The position numbers and the translations under genes are program-made. A stretch of 64,000 bases of DNA, taken from Streptomyces camponoticapitis (GTDB taxonomy: Bacteria > Actinomycetota > Actinomycetes > Streptomycetales > Streptomycetaceae). The notes under the pieces were generated by a model. That model was not told where the DNA came from and searched no databases. It saw only the letters and a list, made by a program, of their open reading frames with translations. Shown piece after piece: positions 16,776 through 37,630 of this stretch. Positions within the stretch are counted from its first letter, which is position 1. Each line of letters opens with the position of its first letter. The stretch is taken from assembly GCF_014646115.1 (NCBI RefSeq), contig NZ_BMMV01000021.1:1-64000 (forward strand), read 5' to 3'.

Positions 16776-19700
16776 ATGACGACCCCGCAGGACACCCCCG
16801 GCGGCGACGACGTCGAACCGATCGCGATCGTGGGTATGGCGTGCCGCCTCCCCGGCGCGCCCGACGTCGACACCCTGTGGCGCAACCTGGTCGACGGTGT
16901 GGTGTCGACCCGCACCGTGCCGCGCGCCGAACTGCTCGCCGCGGGAGTGTCGCCCGCGTTGGCGGACGACGCGTCGTACGTGCCGGTGGTGTCCTCCCTG
17001 GACCACCTCGAGTCGTTCGACTACGGCTACTTCGGCATGACCCGCCGTGAGGCGGAGCTGGCCGATCCGCAGATCCGGCTCTTCCTGGAGCTGGCGAACA
17101 CCGCGCTGCAGGACGGCGGTTACGACCCGAGGCGCTTCGACGGGGACATCGGCGTCTACGGCGGGGTCGGACCGACCCGGTACTACTGGCGGCACCTCGG
17201 CGCCAACCGCGCCGTGTCCGAAGCCCTGGACGGCTCGATGGCCCTGTCCAACGCCAACCTGGCCGACTACGTCACGACCACCACCTCGTACCACCTCGAC
17301 CTGCGCGGACCGAGCGTCAGCGTGCACACGGCCTGCTCCACCTCGCTGGTCGCCGTGCACACCGCCTGTGAGTCGCTGCGCGGCGGCGAATGCGATCTGG
17401 CCCTGGCCGGCGGCGCGTCCATCGAGCTGCCGCTCAACCACGGCTACCTCCACACCGAGGGCGGGGTCGACTCGGCCGACGGCCGCTGCCGCCCCTTCGA
17501 CGCCGCCGCGACGGGCACCGTATGGGCCTCCGGGGGCGCCATGGTGCTGCTCAAGCGGCTGTCCGACGCGCTGGCCGACGGCGATCACGTGCACGCGGTG
17601 ATCCGGGGCAGCGCGGTCAACAACGACGGCGCCGGCAAGGTGGGCTTCACCGCGCCCAGCGTGCCGGGACAGGCCGCCGTGGTGTCGACGGCCCTGTCCG
17701 TGGCGGGGGTCGACCCCCGAACGGTGAGCCACGTCGAGGCGCACGGCACGGCCACCCGCCTCGGCGACCCGATCGAGGTGAGCGCGCTGTCGCAGGCGTA
17801 CGGCAGGGGGACCGACGAGCGGGGCTGGTGCGGTCTCAGCTCGCTCAAGTCCAACATGGGCCATCTGAGCCAGGCCGCCGGGGCCGCCGGACTGATCAAG
17901 ACGGCGCTGGCCCTGCGCCACCGGATGATCCCGCCCAGCGTCGGCTACGAATCACCCAACCCCGCCATCGACTTCCGGACCAGCCCGTTCTACGTCAACG
18001 CCACGCTGGCCACCTGGGAGAGCGACGGCACGCCGCTCCGGGCCGGGGTCAGCTCGTTCGGTATCGGCGGCACCAACGCGCACGTCGTCCTGGAGGAGGC
18101 CCCGAGCTCCGCGGGCACCCCCTCCGACCGGTCCGCGCACCTGCTGCAGGTGTCCGCGCGCACCCCCGAGGCCCTGACCACCGCGGTGGAAGAGCTCGCC
18201 GCGCACCTGGCCGACCGGCCCGAACTGGCCGTCGCCGACGTGGCACACACGCTGCGGGTCGGCCGGCCCGAGCACCGGCACCGTACGGCGGTCGTCGCCG
18301 CCGACAGCGCGTCCGCGGTGGCCGCGCTCAGGGCGGGCAAGCGCCGCCCGGCGGGTGAGGCCGCGCAGGAGCGCCCACGGCTGGCCTGGCTCTTCCCCGG
18401 GCAGGGCGCCCAGTACGCCGGCATGGGCGCGGCGCTCTACCGCACCGAGCCCGTCTTCCGCGACGCCGTCGACACCTGCGCCGAACTTCTCGCCCCCGAA
18501 CTGGGCCTGGACCTGAGGCAGTTGCTGCTCGCCGACGGCAGCGGCCCGGACACCGAGGCCGCGCGGGCCGAACGGGAGGCCGCCGAGCGGCAGTTGCGCC
18601 GTACCGTCCACACCCAGCCGGCGCTTTTCACGGTGGAGTTCGCGCTCGCCATGCTCTGGCGCTCGTGGGGCCACTCGCCGGACGCGATGGTCGGCCACTC
18701 CATCGGCGAGTACGCCGCCGCCACCCTCGCCGGGGTGTTCGAACTCCCGGACGCGCTCCGCCTGGTGGCGCTGCGCGGACGGCTGATGGACAGTCTGCCG
18801 GCCGGCGCGATGCTCGCCGTGCAGCAGCCGGCCGAGCAGGTCGCGCCGGGGCTGCCCGCCGGGCTGTCGGTGGCCACCGTGAACGGGCCGGCCGTGTGCG
18901 TGGTGGCCGGTCCGGCCGACGCGGTGGCGGAGTTCGCCGCCAAGCTGAAGGCCGACGGGATCCGCAGCCGCGAGCTGCGCACCTCGCACGCCTTCCACTC
19001 CCCGATGATGGACCCGATCGTCGCCGAGTTCACCGCCGCCGTGGCCGCCGTGGAGCGGCGGGCCCCTCGGCTGCCCTTCCTGTCCAACGTCACCGGTACG
19101 TGGTTCACGGCCGAGGACGCCGCCGACCCGGCGTACTGGGCGCGGCACCTGCGCGGCACCGTCCGCTTCGGCGACTGCGTCGGCACTCTGCTGGCCGACG
19201 GCGAGTGGGCGTTCGTGGAGTGCGGACCGGGCCGGCAGCTCGCCGGACTGGTGCGGATGCAGACCGGCCGTGACGCGCTGGTGCTGCCCAGCCTGCCCGG
19301 ACCGACCGAGTCAGCCGACGACGCGACCGTCTGCTACACCGCCGCCGGCACTCTCTGGACCCGTGGATTCTCGCTGGACCCCGGGGCGTTCGGGCAGCGG
19401 GCGGCGCGGGTGCCGCTGCCGGCCTACCCGTACGAACGGGTCCGCTGCTGGGTCGAGCCTGATCCGGCGCCGACCGCGCCCGCGAAGGCCGAGGTCACCA
19501 CCGGTACGGCTGCCGAGGACCGGGTCCCTGCCGAGCCGGACAAGTGGTTCCAGGTACCGGTCTGGCGGCGACTGGCCCCCACGCCCGGGGCCCGGCCGGC
19601 TCCCTCCTGCGTACTCTTCGACGCGTCGGAGGACAGCACCGACGGCCTGGCCGCCGCGCTGACGCGAGCCGGGACGGCGGTGACACGGGTGCGCCCCGGC

Positions 19701-22397
19701 AGCGGCTACGCCCGCGACGGCGCCGACGGGCACACCGTGCGCCCCGACGAGCCGGACGACTACCTCGCCCTGGTACGGGCCCTGCTGGCCGACGGGATCC
19801 TCACCGAGGGCGCCCGGATCGTACACGCCTGGTCGACGGCCTCCGAGATCGATGAGGACCCCGTCACGGCTGCCTGGTCGGCCCAGCGGCACGGCTACCT
19901 CAGCCTGGTCTGCCTGGCACGGGCCCTCGCCGCCGAGGCCGCCGACCTCCCCGTACACCTCGATGTGGTCACCGCCGGGGTGCACGACGTCGTCGGGGAC
20001 GACGCGCACCGCCCCGAGCACGCGACCGTGGCCGGGGCCGTGCTCGCCGTCAACCGGGAACTGCCCGCCGTCACCGCCCGCCACCTCGACCTCGACCGCG
20101 GGCAGCCCGGTAGCGGGACCGCGGACCGGCTGGTCGCCGCGCTGTGGCGGGACCCCGGAAGCGACCGGGACCGGCCGCTGGCACTGCGCGGCGGCCGCCT
20201 CTGGGTTCGCGGCTTCGAGCAGGTGCAGCTGCCGGGCGGCGGGACGGGCCCCTGGCGTACGGGCGGCGTCTATCTGATCACCGGAGGCTACGACGGCCTC
20301 GGACTGGCGGTCGCCGAGGATCTGGCCCGCCGCTTCCGGGCCCGGCTGGTCCTGCTCGGCCGCTCCGGACTGCCGCCACGGGACGGGTGGACCGCGCTGC
20401 GCGGCACCCCGGGCCGTGGCTCCACGGCGGTCGCCGCCGTGGAACGGATGGAGGCGGCGGGTGGCGAGGTGCTGACGGTGGCCGCCGACGTGTGCGATCC
20501 GGCCGCGCTGCGGCGGGTCCGCGAAGAGGTGCTCGCCCGGTTCGGGCGGCTGGACGGCATCATCCACTCGGCGGGGCTGCCGGGTGACGGCATGCTGGAG
20601 GTCAAGACGCTCGACGCCGCCCGTGCGGTGCTCGCGCCGAAGGTGGCCGGAACACTGGCACTGCGGGCCGTGTTCGGGGACCTTCCGCTGGACACGGTGG
20701 TGCTGTTCTCCTCGGTGTCCTCCGTCGTCGGCGGCATCGGCGACACGGACTACACCGGCGCCAACGCCTTCCTGGACGCCTACGCCGCCTCGGCGCACGG
20801 CTGGTCGGCCCCGGTGCTGTCGCTCGGCTGGGGGGCCTGGGCCCGGATCGGGATGGCCGCCCGCTCCACCGCACGCGATCTGCCCGGCCTCTCGGCCGCG
20901 CCCGCCGCGTCGCCCGGCCGGACCGGCGCCGTGCCGATCACCCACCCGGTGCTGACGGAGCTGGTGCCGGCATCCGGCGGCGCCCCCGCCTACTGCCACG
21001 GCACCGTCTCGGCCGAACAGCACTGGCTGCTCGACGAGCACCGCATCGGCGGGGTGCCCGTGGTGCCCGGGACCGGCCAGCTCGAACTGATCCGCGCGGC
21101 AGTGACGGCCTGGCGGCCCGCGCCGGACGGGGAGAGCGAACTGGAGCTGACCGACGTCGCGTTCACCGAGCCGATCACCGCCCCCGACGGTACGCGGACG
21201 GAGATCCGTGTCGCCCTGCGGCCGGACGCCGACGGGGTGGAGTTCACCGTCTCCAGCGTGCGCGACGGCGCCGTGCGCTCCCACACCCGCGGACACGCCG
21301 CGTGGGTCCGGCCGGACGGTGCCGCACGGGTCGACCTCGCGGCGGTCCGCCGGCGGTGCGACGAGTCGGCGGCGGAGGTCGAGCGCTTCGACAAGCAGCT
21401 CGGCGGCAGCCGGGTCCTGACGTTCGGGCCGCGCTGGCACTGCCTGCGCGAGGCGTGGATCGGCACCGACGAGGAACTGGTCCGCCTGGTCCCGGCCGGG
21501 GCGGACGGCGCCGAGTGGCCGCTGCATCCCGCACTGCTGGACGTGGCGACCATGCCGGTCGGGCCGGGCGGCGAGGGCGCCCGGCTGCCGATCGGCTACG
21601 GCCGGGTGCGCGTCCACGCCCCGCTGAACTCCGCGGTGTGGGTGCACCGGTGGCGCGACGGCGCGCACGACGACACCGCCGCACTCGTCTCCTGGGACTT
21701 CACCGTCACCGACGACGACGGGCGGCCGCTCGTCACGGTGGCCGACTTCATGCTGCGCGCCGTCGAACAGGACGCGATACGCGCGGCGGTCGCCACGGGG
21801 CCGGGAACCACGTTGCCGCGAACCACGACGGGGGAAAACGCGGTACGGGAAGCCGCCGCCGCACCGGACGCCGGGACCGTCGACCCCTGGGCGATCATGC
21901 CCGCCGACGGTCTGGCGGCGCTCCACCGGGTGGTGGCCGCGGCGCCGGCCGCACACGTGCTGATCACCCCGGGGCGGTACGACGCCATGCTGCGCGGCAG
22001 CGCGGCACGGGCCGAACGGGCCCTGGCCGTGCTACGCGGCGAGACGCCCGAACCGCTCGTCGCCGAACCGTCCGGCCGGGCCCCGGCCGGCGGTGACGAC
22101 CTGGCGGCCACCGTCGGCCGGGTGTGGTCGGCGGTCCTCGGCGAGGAGGACATCGCCGAGGACGACGACTTCTTCGAGCTGGGCGGGAATTCACTGGTGG
22201 CCGTGCAACTGGTCGCGCAGATCCGCAAGGCCACCGGGGTACGGCTGCCGATGAGGACGCTGTTCGACTCCCCCACGGTCGCGGGCATGGCCACGCGCAT
22301 CGCCGAACTGCGGGCGGCGCGGCCGGAGCCGACGACCGCGCCCTCCGCTCAGGAGGCCACGACGATCCCGGTCCTCCCGCGCCCGCGCCCGAGCTGA
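16776..22397 (+). CDS. type I PKS module, KS-AT-KR-DH-carrier
   Basis: 1873 residues from ATG 16776, with GGAGAGG upstream. The KS is complete: TACSTSL (Cys about 187), EAHGTAT (about 322), KSNMGH (about 359). The AT (GQGAQYAG, GHSIGEYAAA about 640, SHAFHSP about 739) has the His-Ala-Phe-His pattern of malonyl-CoA-specific domains. After a long linker comes a ketoreductase with TGGYDGLGLA (about 1165), the catalytic Ser in SSVSSVVG and Tyr in DTDYTGANAF. A dehydratase then follows instead of preceding it: DEHRIGGVPVVPGTG (HxxxGxxxxP, about 1421) and LHPALLDV (catalytic Asp, about 1583). The carrier (FFELGGNSLVAV, about 1805) looks PCP-like. Expected chemistry is one malonyl extension with reduction and dehydration to an alkene. 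There is no ER or TE, so the chain passes on. Confidence 0.93.
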   Translation: MTTPQDTPGGDDVEPIAIVGMACRLPGAPDVDTLWRNLVDGVVSTRTVPRAELLAAGVSPALADDASYVPVVSSLDHLESFDYGYFGMTRREAELADPQIRLFLELANTALQDGGYDPRRFDGDIGVYGGVGPTRYYWRHLGANRAVSEALDGSMALSNANLADYVTTTTSYHLDLRGPSVSVHTACSTSLVAVHTACESLRGGECDLALAGGASIELPLNHGYLHTEGGVDSADGRCRPFDAAATGTVWASGGAMVLLKRLSDALADGDHVHAVIRGSAVNNDGAGKVGFTAPSVPGQAAVVSTALSVAGVDPRTVSHVEAHGTATRLGDPIEVSALSQAYGRGTDERGWCGLSSLKSNMGHLSQAAGAAGLIKTALALRHRMIPPSVGYESPNPAIDFRTSPFYVNATLATWESDGTPLRAGVSSFGIGGTNAHVVLEEAPSSAGTPSDRSAHLLQVSARTPEALTTAVEELAAHLADRPELAVADVAHTLRVGRPEHRHRTAVVAADSASAVAALRAGKRRPAGEAAQERPRLAWLFPGQGAQYAGMGAALYRTEPVFRDAVDTCAELLAPELGLDLRQLLLADGSGPDTEAARAEREAAERQLRRTVHTQPALFTVEFALAMLWRSWGHSPDAMVGHSIGEYAAATLAGVFELPDALRLVALRGRLMDSLPAGAMLAVQQPAEQVAPGLPAGLSVATVNGPAVCVVAGPADAVAEFAAKLKADGIRSRELRTSHAFHSPMMDPIVAEFTAAVAAVERRAPRLPFLSNVTGTWFTAEDAADPAYWARHLRGTVRFGDCVGTLLADGEWAFVECGPGRQLAGLVRMQTGRDALVLPSLPGPTESADDATVCYTAAGTLWTRGFSLDPGAFGQRAARVPLPAYPYERVRCWVEPDPAPTAPAKAEVTTGTAAEDRVPAEPDKWFQVPVWRRLAPTPGARPAPSCVLFDASEDSTDGLAAALTRAGTAVTRVRPGSGYARDGADGHTVRPDEPDDYLALVRALLADGILTEGARIVHAWSTASEIDEDPVTAAWSAQRHGYLSLVCLARALAAEAADLPVHLDVVTAGVHDVVGDDAHRPEHATVAGAVLAVNRELPAVTARHLDLDRGQPGSGTADRLVAALWRDPGSDRDRPLALRGGRLWVRGFEQVQLPGGGTGPWRTGGVYLITGGYDGLGLAVAEDLARRFRARLVLLGRSGLPPRDGWTALRGTPGRGSTAVAAVERMEAAGGEVLTVAADVCDPAALRRVREEVLARFGRLDGIIHSAGLPGDGMLEVKTLDAARAVLAPKVAGTLALRAVFGDLPLDTVVLFSSVSSVVGGIGDTDYTGANAFLDAYAASAHGWSAPVLSLGWGAWARIGMAARSTARDLPGLSAAPAASPGRTGAVPITHPVLTELVPASGGAPAYCHGTVSAEQHWLLDEHRIGGVPVVPGTGQLELIRAAVTAWRPAPDGESELELTDVAFTEPITAPDGTRTEIRVALRPDADGVEFTVSSVRDGAVRSHTRGHAAWVRPDGAARVDLAAVRRRCDESAAEVERFDKQLGGSRVLTFGPRWHCLREAWIGTDEELVRLVPAGADGAEWPLHPALLDVATMPVGPGGEGARLPIGYGRVRVHAPLNSAVWVHRWRDGAHDDTAALVSWDFTVTDDDGRPLVTVADFMLRAVEQDAIRAAVATGPGTTLPRTTTGENAVREAAAAPDAGTVDPWAIMPADGLAALHRVVAAAPAAHVLITPGRYDAMLRGSAARAERALAVLRGETPEPLVAEPSGRAPAGGDDLAATVGRVWSAVLGEEDIAEDDDFFELGGNSLVAVQLVAQIRKATGVRLPMRTLFDSPTVAGMATRIAELRAARPEPTTAPSAQEATTIPVLPRPRPS

Positions 22398-22409
22398 TCG
22401 GGGGCGGGC
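22381..22409 (+). terminator. GC-rich hairpin overlapping the PKS stop codon
   Basis: The last codons of the PKS form one arm (GCCCGCGCCCGA), the loop is GCTGA including the stop, and the other arm is TCGGGGGCGGGC. The stem is 12 base pairs with one mismatch. No U-tract follows, but GC-rich stems without U-runs are common Streptomyces terminators. It sits in the 37-base gap between two converging genes, where a bidirectional terminator is expected. Confidence 0.6.
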
Positions 22410-22434
22410 GGGGCGGGGCGGGCCGGGCGGTCGG

Positions 22435-24753
22435 TCAAGCCCGGCCGGGCGGCTCCGGATCGATGATCTGGAGCCGCAGCTCGGAGGAGTACCGCCGGCC
22501 CTGCCCGTCCGCCAGCCAGGCGTGCTCCGCCGTGGGCAGCGCCTCGGTGACGATCACCTCGACGTCGTCACCGCCCTTGGCGCGCGCCCCGCGCAGCATG
22601 GTGCAGAGCAGGCGCACGTACACCGGGCTGGTGAAGTCGACGAACTGCGGCTTGATGTCGGTGGCGACCCGTACGTAGACCTGCTCGGGCATGTCCGCCG
22701 CCTGTCGCCAGCGGCGGGCCGCCACGTACCGCTGTTGCTCTCCGGTGACGTCGGCCAGCCCGCCGGCGCCGACCGTGGACCGCCAGGTGCGGCGGACGAG
22801 CACCAGGTCGTCCACCGTGATCCGCGGTGTGTGGCCGCCGGCGCCGGCCAGTTTCCAGGTGTCGAACGCCTGGAGGCCCAGCATGTTCGCGAAGACCTCC
22901 AGGATCGGCCACCGCCGACCGTCCTCCGCGCGGGCCACGAGCCCGTCCGGGGTATCCGCGACCGTCAGGGCCGTGACCGGTACGAGCCGGTCGGGGTCCG
23001 CGCCAGGGGCCGGGACGAAGCCCAGTTCCACATCGTGCGGTCCGTGCATCCAGTACGCGTTGCGGGAGCAGTGCCTCGGCCAGTCGTGCGGCAGCAGCAG
23101 ACGGACCCGGCTGTCCGGCAGGTCGGTGGCCAGGGCCTCGCGCAGCGCTTCCGGTTCGGGGTGCCCGAGCGCGAAGAACTGTGTGTCGAACGCGGCTGAG
23201 GCGATGTGCAGTTCGCCGAGCACCAGGGTGTAGTCGCCACGGGCCAGCGCGTCGGCGTCGGTGGCACACAGATGCACGTCCGGGCTGTGCACCCGTGCCT
23301 CGGACCAGCCCGGCCGGTCGGCGGGGAACGCCTCGGCGATCCGGGCACCCAACTCCTCCGCCGTGAAACGGAGTTCGGGGGTATCGGGGCGTACGTCGTC
23401 CAGCCCGAGCACCGCCGTCCAGCGGCTCAGGAAGTCGGCGACCACCGGGTCGGCGGGCCGCTCGTCGCCGAAGACCAGCGCCTGGGCCATGAACCACAGC
23501 TCCCGCAGCGGCACCTCCGTACCGCCCGCGTCGGCGGCCAGCTCCCGGTACAGCTCGGTGAGCGCCGCCGCGTACACCGCCGCGATCCGGGCCGACAGCC
23601 AGCGCGCCGACTGGAGCAGCGGGGCGAGGCCGGCCAGCCGGGCCAGTACGTCCCCGCCGACGGCGACGTCCAGGTCGCGGACGCTGTCCAGGTGGCACAG
23701 TGTGCGGCCGGCGTACGTCTCGCCGGGCCGCCGCCGGGAGTCCTGGCCGGTGATGGCGGTGAAGGTGTCCTCCAACGCGGCCATGGCGGCGGCGAGTTCG
23801 TCCGGTCCGTCGGCGGCGGCCACCGCGTCGCGGGCGTCGCACAGCCGGTACATCGTCCTCAGCGCCCACGCGCGGGCCCCCGCGTCGCCGATGCCGTCCA
23901 GCAGCTCGCGCAGCAGCCGTTCGGCGCCGAGGTCCATCGGCAGGTCGAAACCGAGCCGCAGCACCCCGGCGGCGGTGAGTTCGTCGAGCTGGGCGTACAC
24001 GTCGGCGGGGCGGCGGAAGACGCCGGACGCGATCAGCCCGGCCGCCAGTTCGCCGGCCCGCTGCCGCCCGTCGCAGCGGGCCACCAGTTCGGCGGCGCCG
24101 GCCGGCAGATCCTGCGTGGGCCGGTTCGGCCATACCAGCCGGCGGCCGTCGAGCCGTAGCTGCGGCTGTCTGGCGACGGGCAGCCAGGGACGGAGACGTT
24201 CGTCGGTGGCGAGGTGCGCCGCCAGCGCGTCCAGCGCCCACCACTCGAAGTGCACCGCGCTCTTCCGGACGAGCGCGGGCCCGTGCCGGATCTCCAGCCG
24301 TGGACCGCCGTTGTCCACCGTCGACCAGCTCATGGGGCCGAAGAAGCCGATCGTGTCGTTCTTGGTGCAGTACCGCTGCCAGTACTTGGCGACGATCTCC
24401 TCCCGGCGGCGGCGCCGTTCGTTCCGCCGCGCGCCGGGCCCGTCGCGAAGGACCCCAGCCACGGAGCTGAGCGCTCCGGGGTTCTGCCAGGTGACCGCCT
24501 GGCGGAACAGCGGGTCGGCGCACACGTCGTGCACGGCCCTGCCAAGCCCCGTCATCGCGGCGTCGAACTCGGTGTCGACCCGGGCGGCCTCATCGGCACC
24601 TTCCAGGTACCGGTCCACGGTCCGGGCCAGCTCCGGAGCGCTGAACGCGGCGATGCCGTCGGCGGGGAACCCGGCGGAGCGCAGCAGGCTGTGCCGCCAC
24701 ACGCTCCACGAGGTGCCGGGCAGAGGGACGAGATGGTCGGACAAGGTGGTCAC
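22435..24753 (-). CDS. LanB-like (lantibiotic dehydratase N-domain) aminoacyl-tRNA-dependent protein 2
   Basis: 772 residues from GTG 24753, preceded by AGGAG, last gene of the large leftward NRPS operon. It is a paralogue of the 10789-13179 product with the same landmarks in the same order: GTSWSVWRHSLLRSAGFP, RYWQRYCTKNDTIGFFGP (about 135), DSRRRPGETYAGRTLCHLD, GDYTLVLGELH and YSSELRLQIIDP at the end. It covers the tRNA-dependent domain of LanB proteins and has no elimination domain. Known relatives transfer glutamate from tRNA to Ser/Thr (LanB) or ligate aminoacyl-tRNA to peptide C-termini (PEARL). Which applies here is unknown. Having two diverged copies suggests two separate tRNA-dependent steps or a heteromeric enzyme. 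It converges on the PKS gene 37 bases away and lies 171 bases downstream of mbtH. Confidence 0.85.
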   Translation of the reverse strand: MTTLSDHLVPLPGTSWSVWRHSLLRSAGFPADGIAAFSAPELARTVDRYLEGADEAARVDTEFDAAMTGLGRAVHDVCADPLFRQAVTWQNPGALSSVAGVLRDGPGARRNERRRRREEIVAKYWQRYCTKNDTIGFFGPMSWSTVDNGGPRLEIRHGPALVRKSAVHFEWWALDALAAHLATDERLRPWLPVARQPQLRLDGRRLVWPNRPTQDLPAGAAELVARCDGRQRAGELAAGLIASGVFRRPADVYAQLDELTAAGVLRLGFDLPMDLGAERLLRELLDGIGDAGARAWALRTMYRLCDARDAVAAADGPDELAAAMAALEDTFTAITGQDSRRRPGETYAGRTLCHLDSVRDLDVAVGGDVLARLAGLAPLLQSARWLSARIAAVYAAALTELYRELAADAGGTEVPLRELWFMAQALVFGDERPADPVVADFLSRWTAVLGLDDVRPDTPELRFTAEELGARIAEAFPADRPGWSEARVHSPDVHLCATDADALARGDYTLVLGELHIASAAFDTQFFALGHPEPEALREALATDLPDSRVRLLLPHDWPRHCSRNAYWMHGPHDVELGFVPAPGADPDRLVPVTALTVADTPDGLVARAEDGRRWPILEVFANMLGLQAFDTWKLAGAGGHTPRITVDDLVLVRRTWRSTVGAGGLADVTGEQQRYVAARRWRQAADMPEQVYVRVATDIKPQFVDFTSPVYVRLLCTMLRGARAKGGDDVEVIVTEALPTAEHAWLADGQGRRYSSELRLQIIDPEPPGRA

Positions 24754-24924
24754 CGGCTCCTGTGTCAGTGGATGCTGCGGGTGGGACGACGGGCGTCCCC
24801 GGCGGCCGGCGAATCCCCTGCGACCGCGCCGCCCGGGAGCCGACCACCGCGTGCCGCACCGGACGGGATTCCGGGAGCACGCGCCCGCGGCGACGCGCGG
24901 GCTGACGCGGACCCCGGGCGTGGA

Positions 24925-25152
24925 TCACGGCGTCGGCCCGGCGGCCTCCTCCATCGACCGGACCAGGCTCCGGGGCCGCATGTCGGTCCAGTGCGTCTCG
25001 ACGTAGTCCAGGCACGCCTGGCGGCTGTCCTCCGGGTGCGCCACCGTCCAGCCCGCGGGCACCTCGGCGAAGGAGGGCCAGAGCGAGTGCTGGCCCTCGT
25101 CGTTGACCAGGACCAGGAAGCGGCCCTCGGCGTCGTCGAACGGATTGGTCAT
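24925..25152 (-). CDS. MbtH-like NRPS chaperone
   Basis: A 75-residue MbtH-family protein. The signature is complete: NPFDD at the start, LVLVNDEGQHSLWPSFAEVP, AGWTVAHPEDSRQACLDYV and WTDMRPRSLV. MbtH proteins bind adenylation domains and are needed for their folding or activity. The start is the ATG at 25152. An in-frame GTG four codons upstream overlaps the AAGGAG ribosome-binding site and is unlikely. It begins 16 bases after the stop of the three-module NRPS, so the two are co-expressed. It is the only MbtH in the window and probably serves all five A domains of the cluster. Confidence 0.97.
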   Translation of the reverse strand: MTNPFDDAEGRFLVLVNDEGQHSLWPSFAEVPAGWTVAHPEDSRQACLDYVETHWTDMRPRSLVRSMEEAAGPTP

Positions 25153-25168
25153 GGTGTTCCGCACTCCT

Positions 25169-36796
<11,628 letters not shown>

Positions 36797-36892
36797 GGCC
36801 GCCACCCCCCGGTCCCCGCTTGCCTTCCCCGCCGCGGTGGCACATGGTTCCACGTCCCGAAGAGCTCCGACAAGATCTTGACAACGACGGAA

Positions 36893-36914
36893 AACCCCAC
36901 GTACGAGCGGGGTT
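36893..36914. promoter_or_regulatory. inverted repeat upstream of the large NRPS
   Basis: AACCCC and GGGGTT form the arms of a hairpin with an ACGTACGAGC centre, about 100 bases upstream of the NRPS start. A 10-base perfect palindrome, CAAGATCTTG, lies between it and the gene at 36871-36880. Either could be an operator for the leftward operon. I see no clear sigma-70-like promoter. Confidence 0.4.
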
Positions 36915-37049
36915 GACGCTTGCTGCGTTTCAATAACGGGCAAGATCATGGCTGTTGCCGGGATTCACCAACTGGAGAACGAGCTCGGCGAACTGCTCTG
37001 CGATGGCCAGCAAGAGCTCGACGCCGCTCGACCTGTCAACCGTGCTGGC

Positions 37050-37104
37050 GTGGGCAGGGTCTTGCCAGAGCGTGAGAAAGCTGCCGACGCTCAAGTGAGG
37101 GCCG
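37050..37104 (-). repeat. dispersed inverted repeat, copy A
   Basis: Read on the minus strand this begins AATCGGCCCTCACTTGAGC and continues GTCGGCAGCTTTC. It matches copy B at 39607-39660, read on the plus strand, at about three quarters of positions over some 55 bases, with the first 33 nearly identical. The two copies are in opposite orientation, 2.5 kb apart, and bracket the small hypothetical gene and the repeat-rich gene. Origin unknown. It could be the end of an old mobile element or a conserved intergenic element. Confidence 0.6.
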
Positions 37105-37119
37105 ATTCCAGCCGCCCGG

Positions 37120-37260
37120 GTGGGGCCGCTGAACAAGCAGCGCCACACCGTTGAACGGTGCATCAACCGGCTCAAGCAGTGGCGAGGCTCCGTGCGAACC
37201 GACGAGCTGGCCATCGCCTACCGAGCCGCACTCCGTCTTGAGCTGGATACGCCCACAAGC
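37120..37260 (+). pseudogene. IS5-family transposase C-terminal remnant
   Basis: The translation NKQRHTVERCINRLKQWRG then RTDELAIAYRAAL matches the C-terminal end of Streptomyces IS5-type transposases. There, a (V)ERxINRLKQxRxxA segment with the catalytic Glu precedes a YxAxLxLA helix. Only about 45 residues remain. There is no N-terminal part or DDE core upstream, and no terminal repeats. It marks the right edge of the biosynthetic cluster. Confidence 0.7.
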
Positions 37261-37273
37261 GGGCGGCCATGGC

Positions 37274-37522
37274 TCACATCGAGGCAGCCGCGTCAGCCGC
37301 CCTAGCCTTTGCCTTGCACTCCGAACACTGCTTGGCCCCTCTGGCGACAAACAGGTGCCGATACACCGTCACCTGTTCCTTGCGGATGCCGCAGAGCGTG
37401 GCCCTCTTCGCCAAGGCGTGCTCCACGGCCGGCGCGTCCGCCTCACGACACGCGGCAAAGGCAGATGGCTTCAGCGCGAGCCAGACCCCGACAGAGCGGA
37501 AGCGACTGGCAGGGTTCCCCAT
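37274..37522 (-). CDS. small hypothetical protein
   Basis: An 82-residue frame starting MGNPASRFRSVG and ending with a CxxC pair (ARGAKQCSECKAKARAADA). The middle reads as a helical segment (CREADAPAVEHALAKRATLC) followed by a basic strand (KEQVTVYRHLFVARG). It resembles small Cys-containing Streptomyces proteins of unknown function. Composition looks protein-like and codon usage is plausible, but no ribosome-binding site is obvious and an earlier start at 37570 is possible. It may bind a metal through the Cys residues. Confidence 0.4.
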   Translation of the reverse strand: MGNPASRFRSVGVWLALKPSAFAACREADAPAVEHALAKRATLCGIRKEQVTVYRHLFVARGAKQCSECKAKARAADAAASM

Positions 37523-37630
37523 GCCATCACCCTCGCACGACACCCCACCGCTCTGGTACCGAGGAGACACGCTCCAGGTGTGCCGGAGTTCAGCGTCGAA
37601 CCGGCACAGACTCCATGCAGGTGTCGGCGT

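Noticed and set aside
19311..21956. 881-codon minus-strand open frame
   Set aside because: Antisense to the PKS module; composition is typical of a shadow and no domain is visible.
10789..24753. Lanthipeptide (RiPP) cluster
   Set aside because: LanB-like proteins are present, but there is no LanC cyclase, no elimination domain, no Cys/Ser/Thr-rich precursor peptide and no leader protease; the context is NRPS/PKS.
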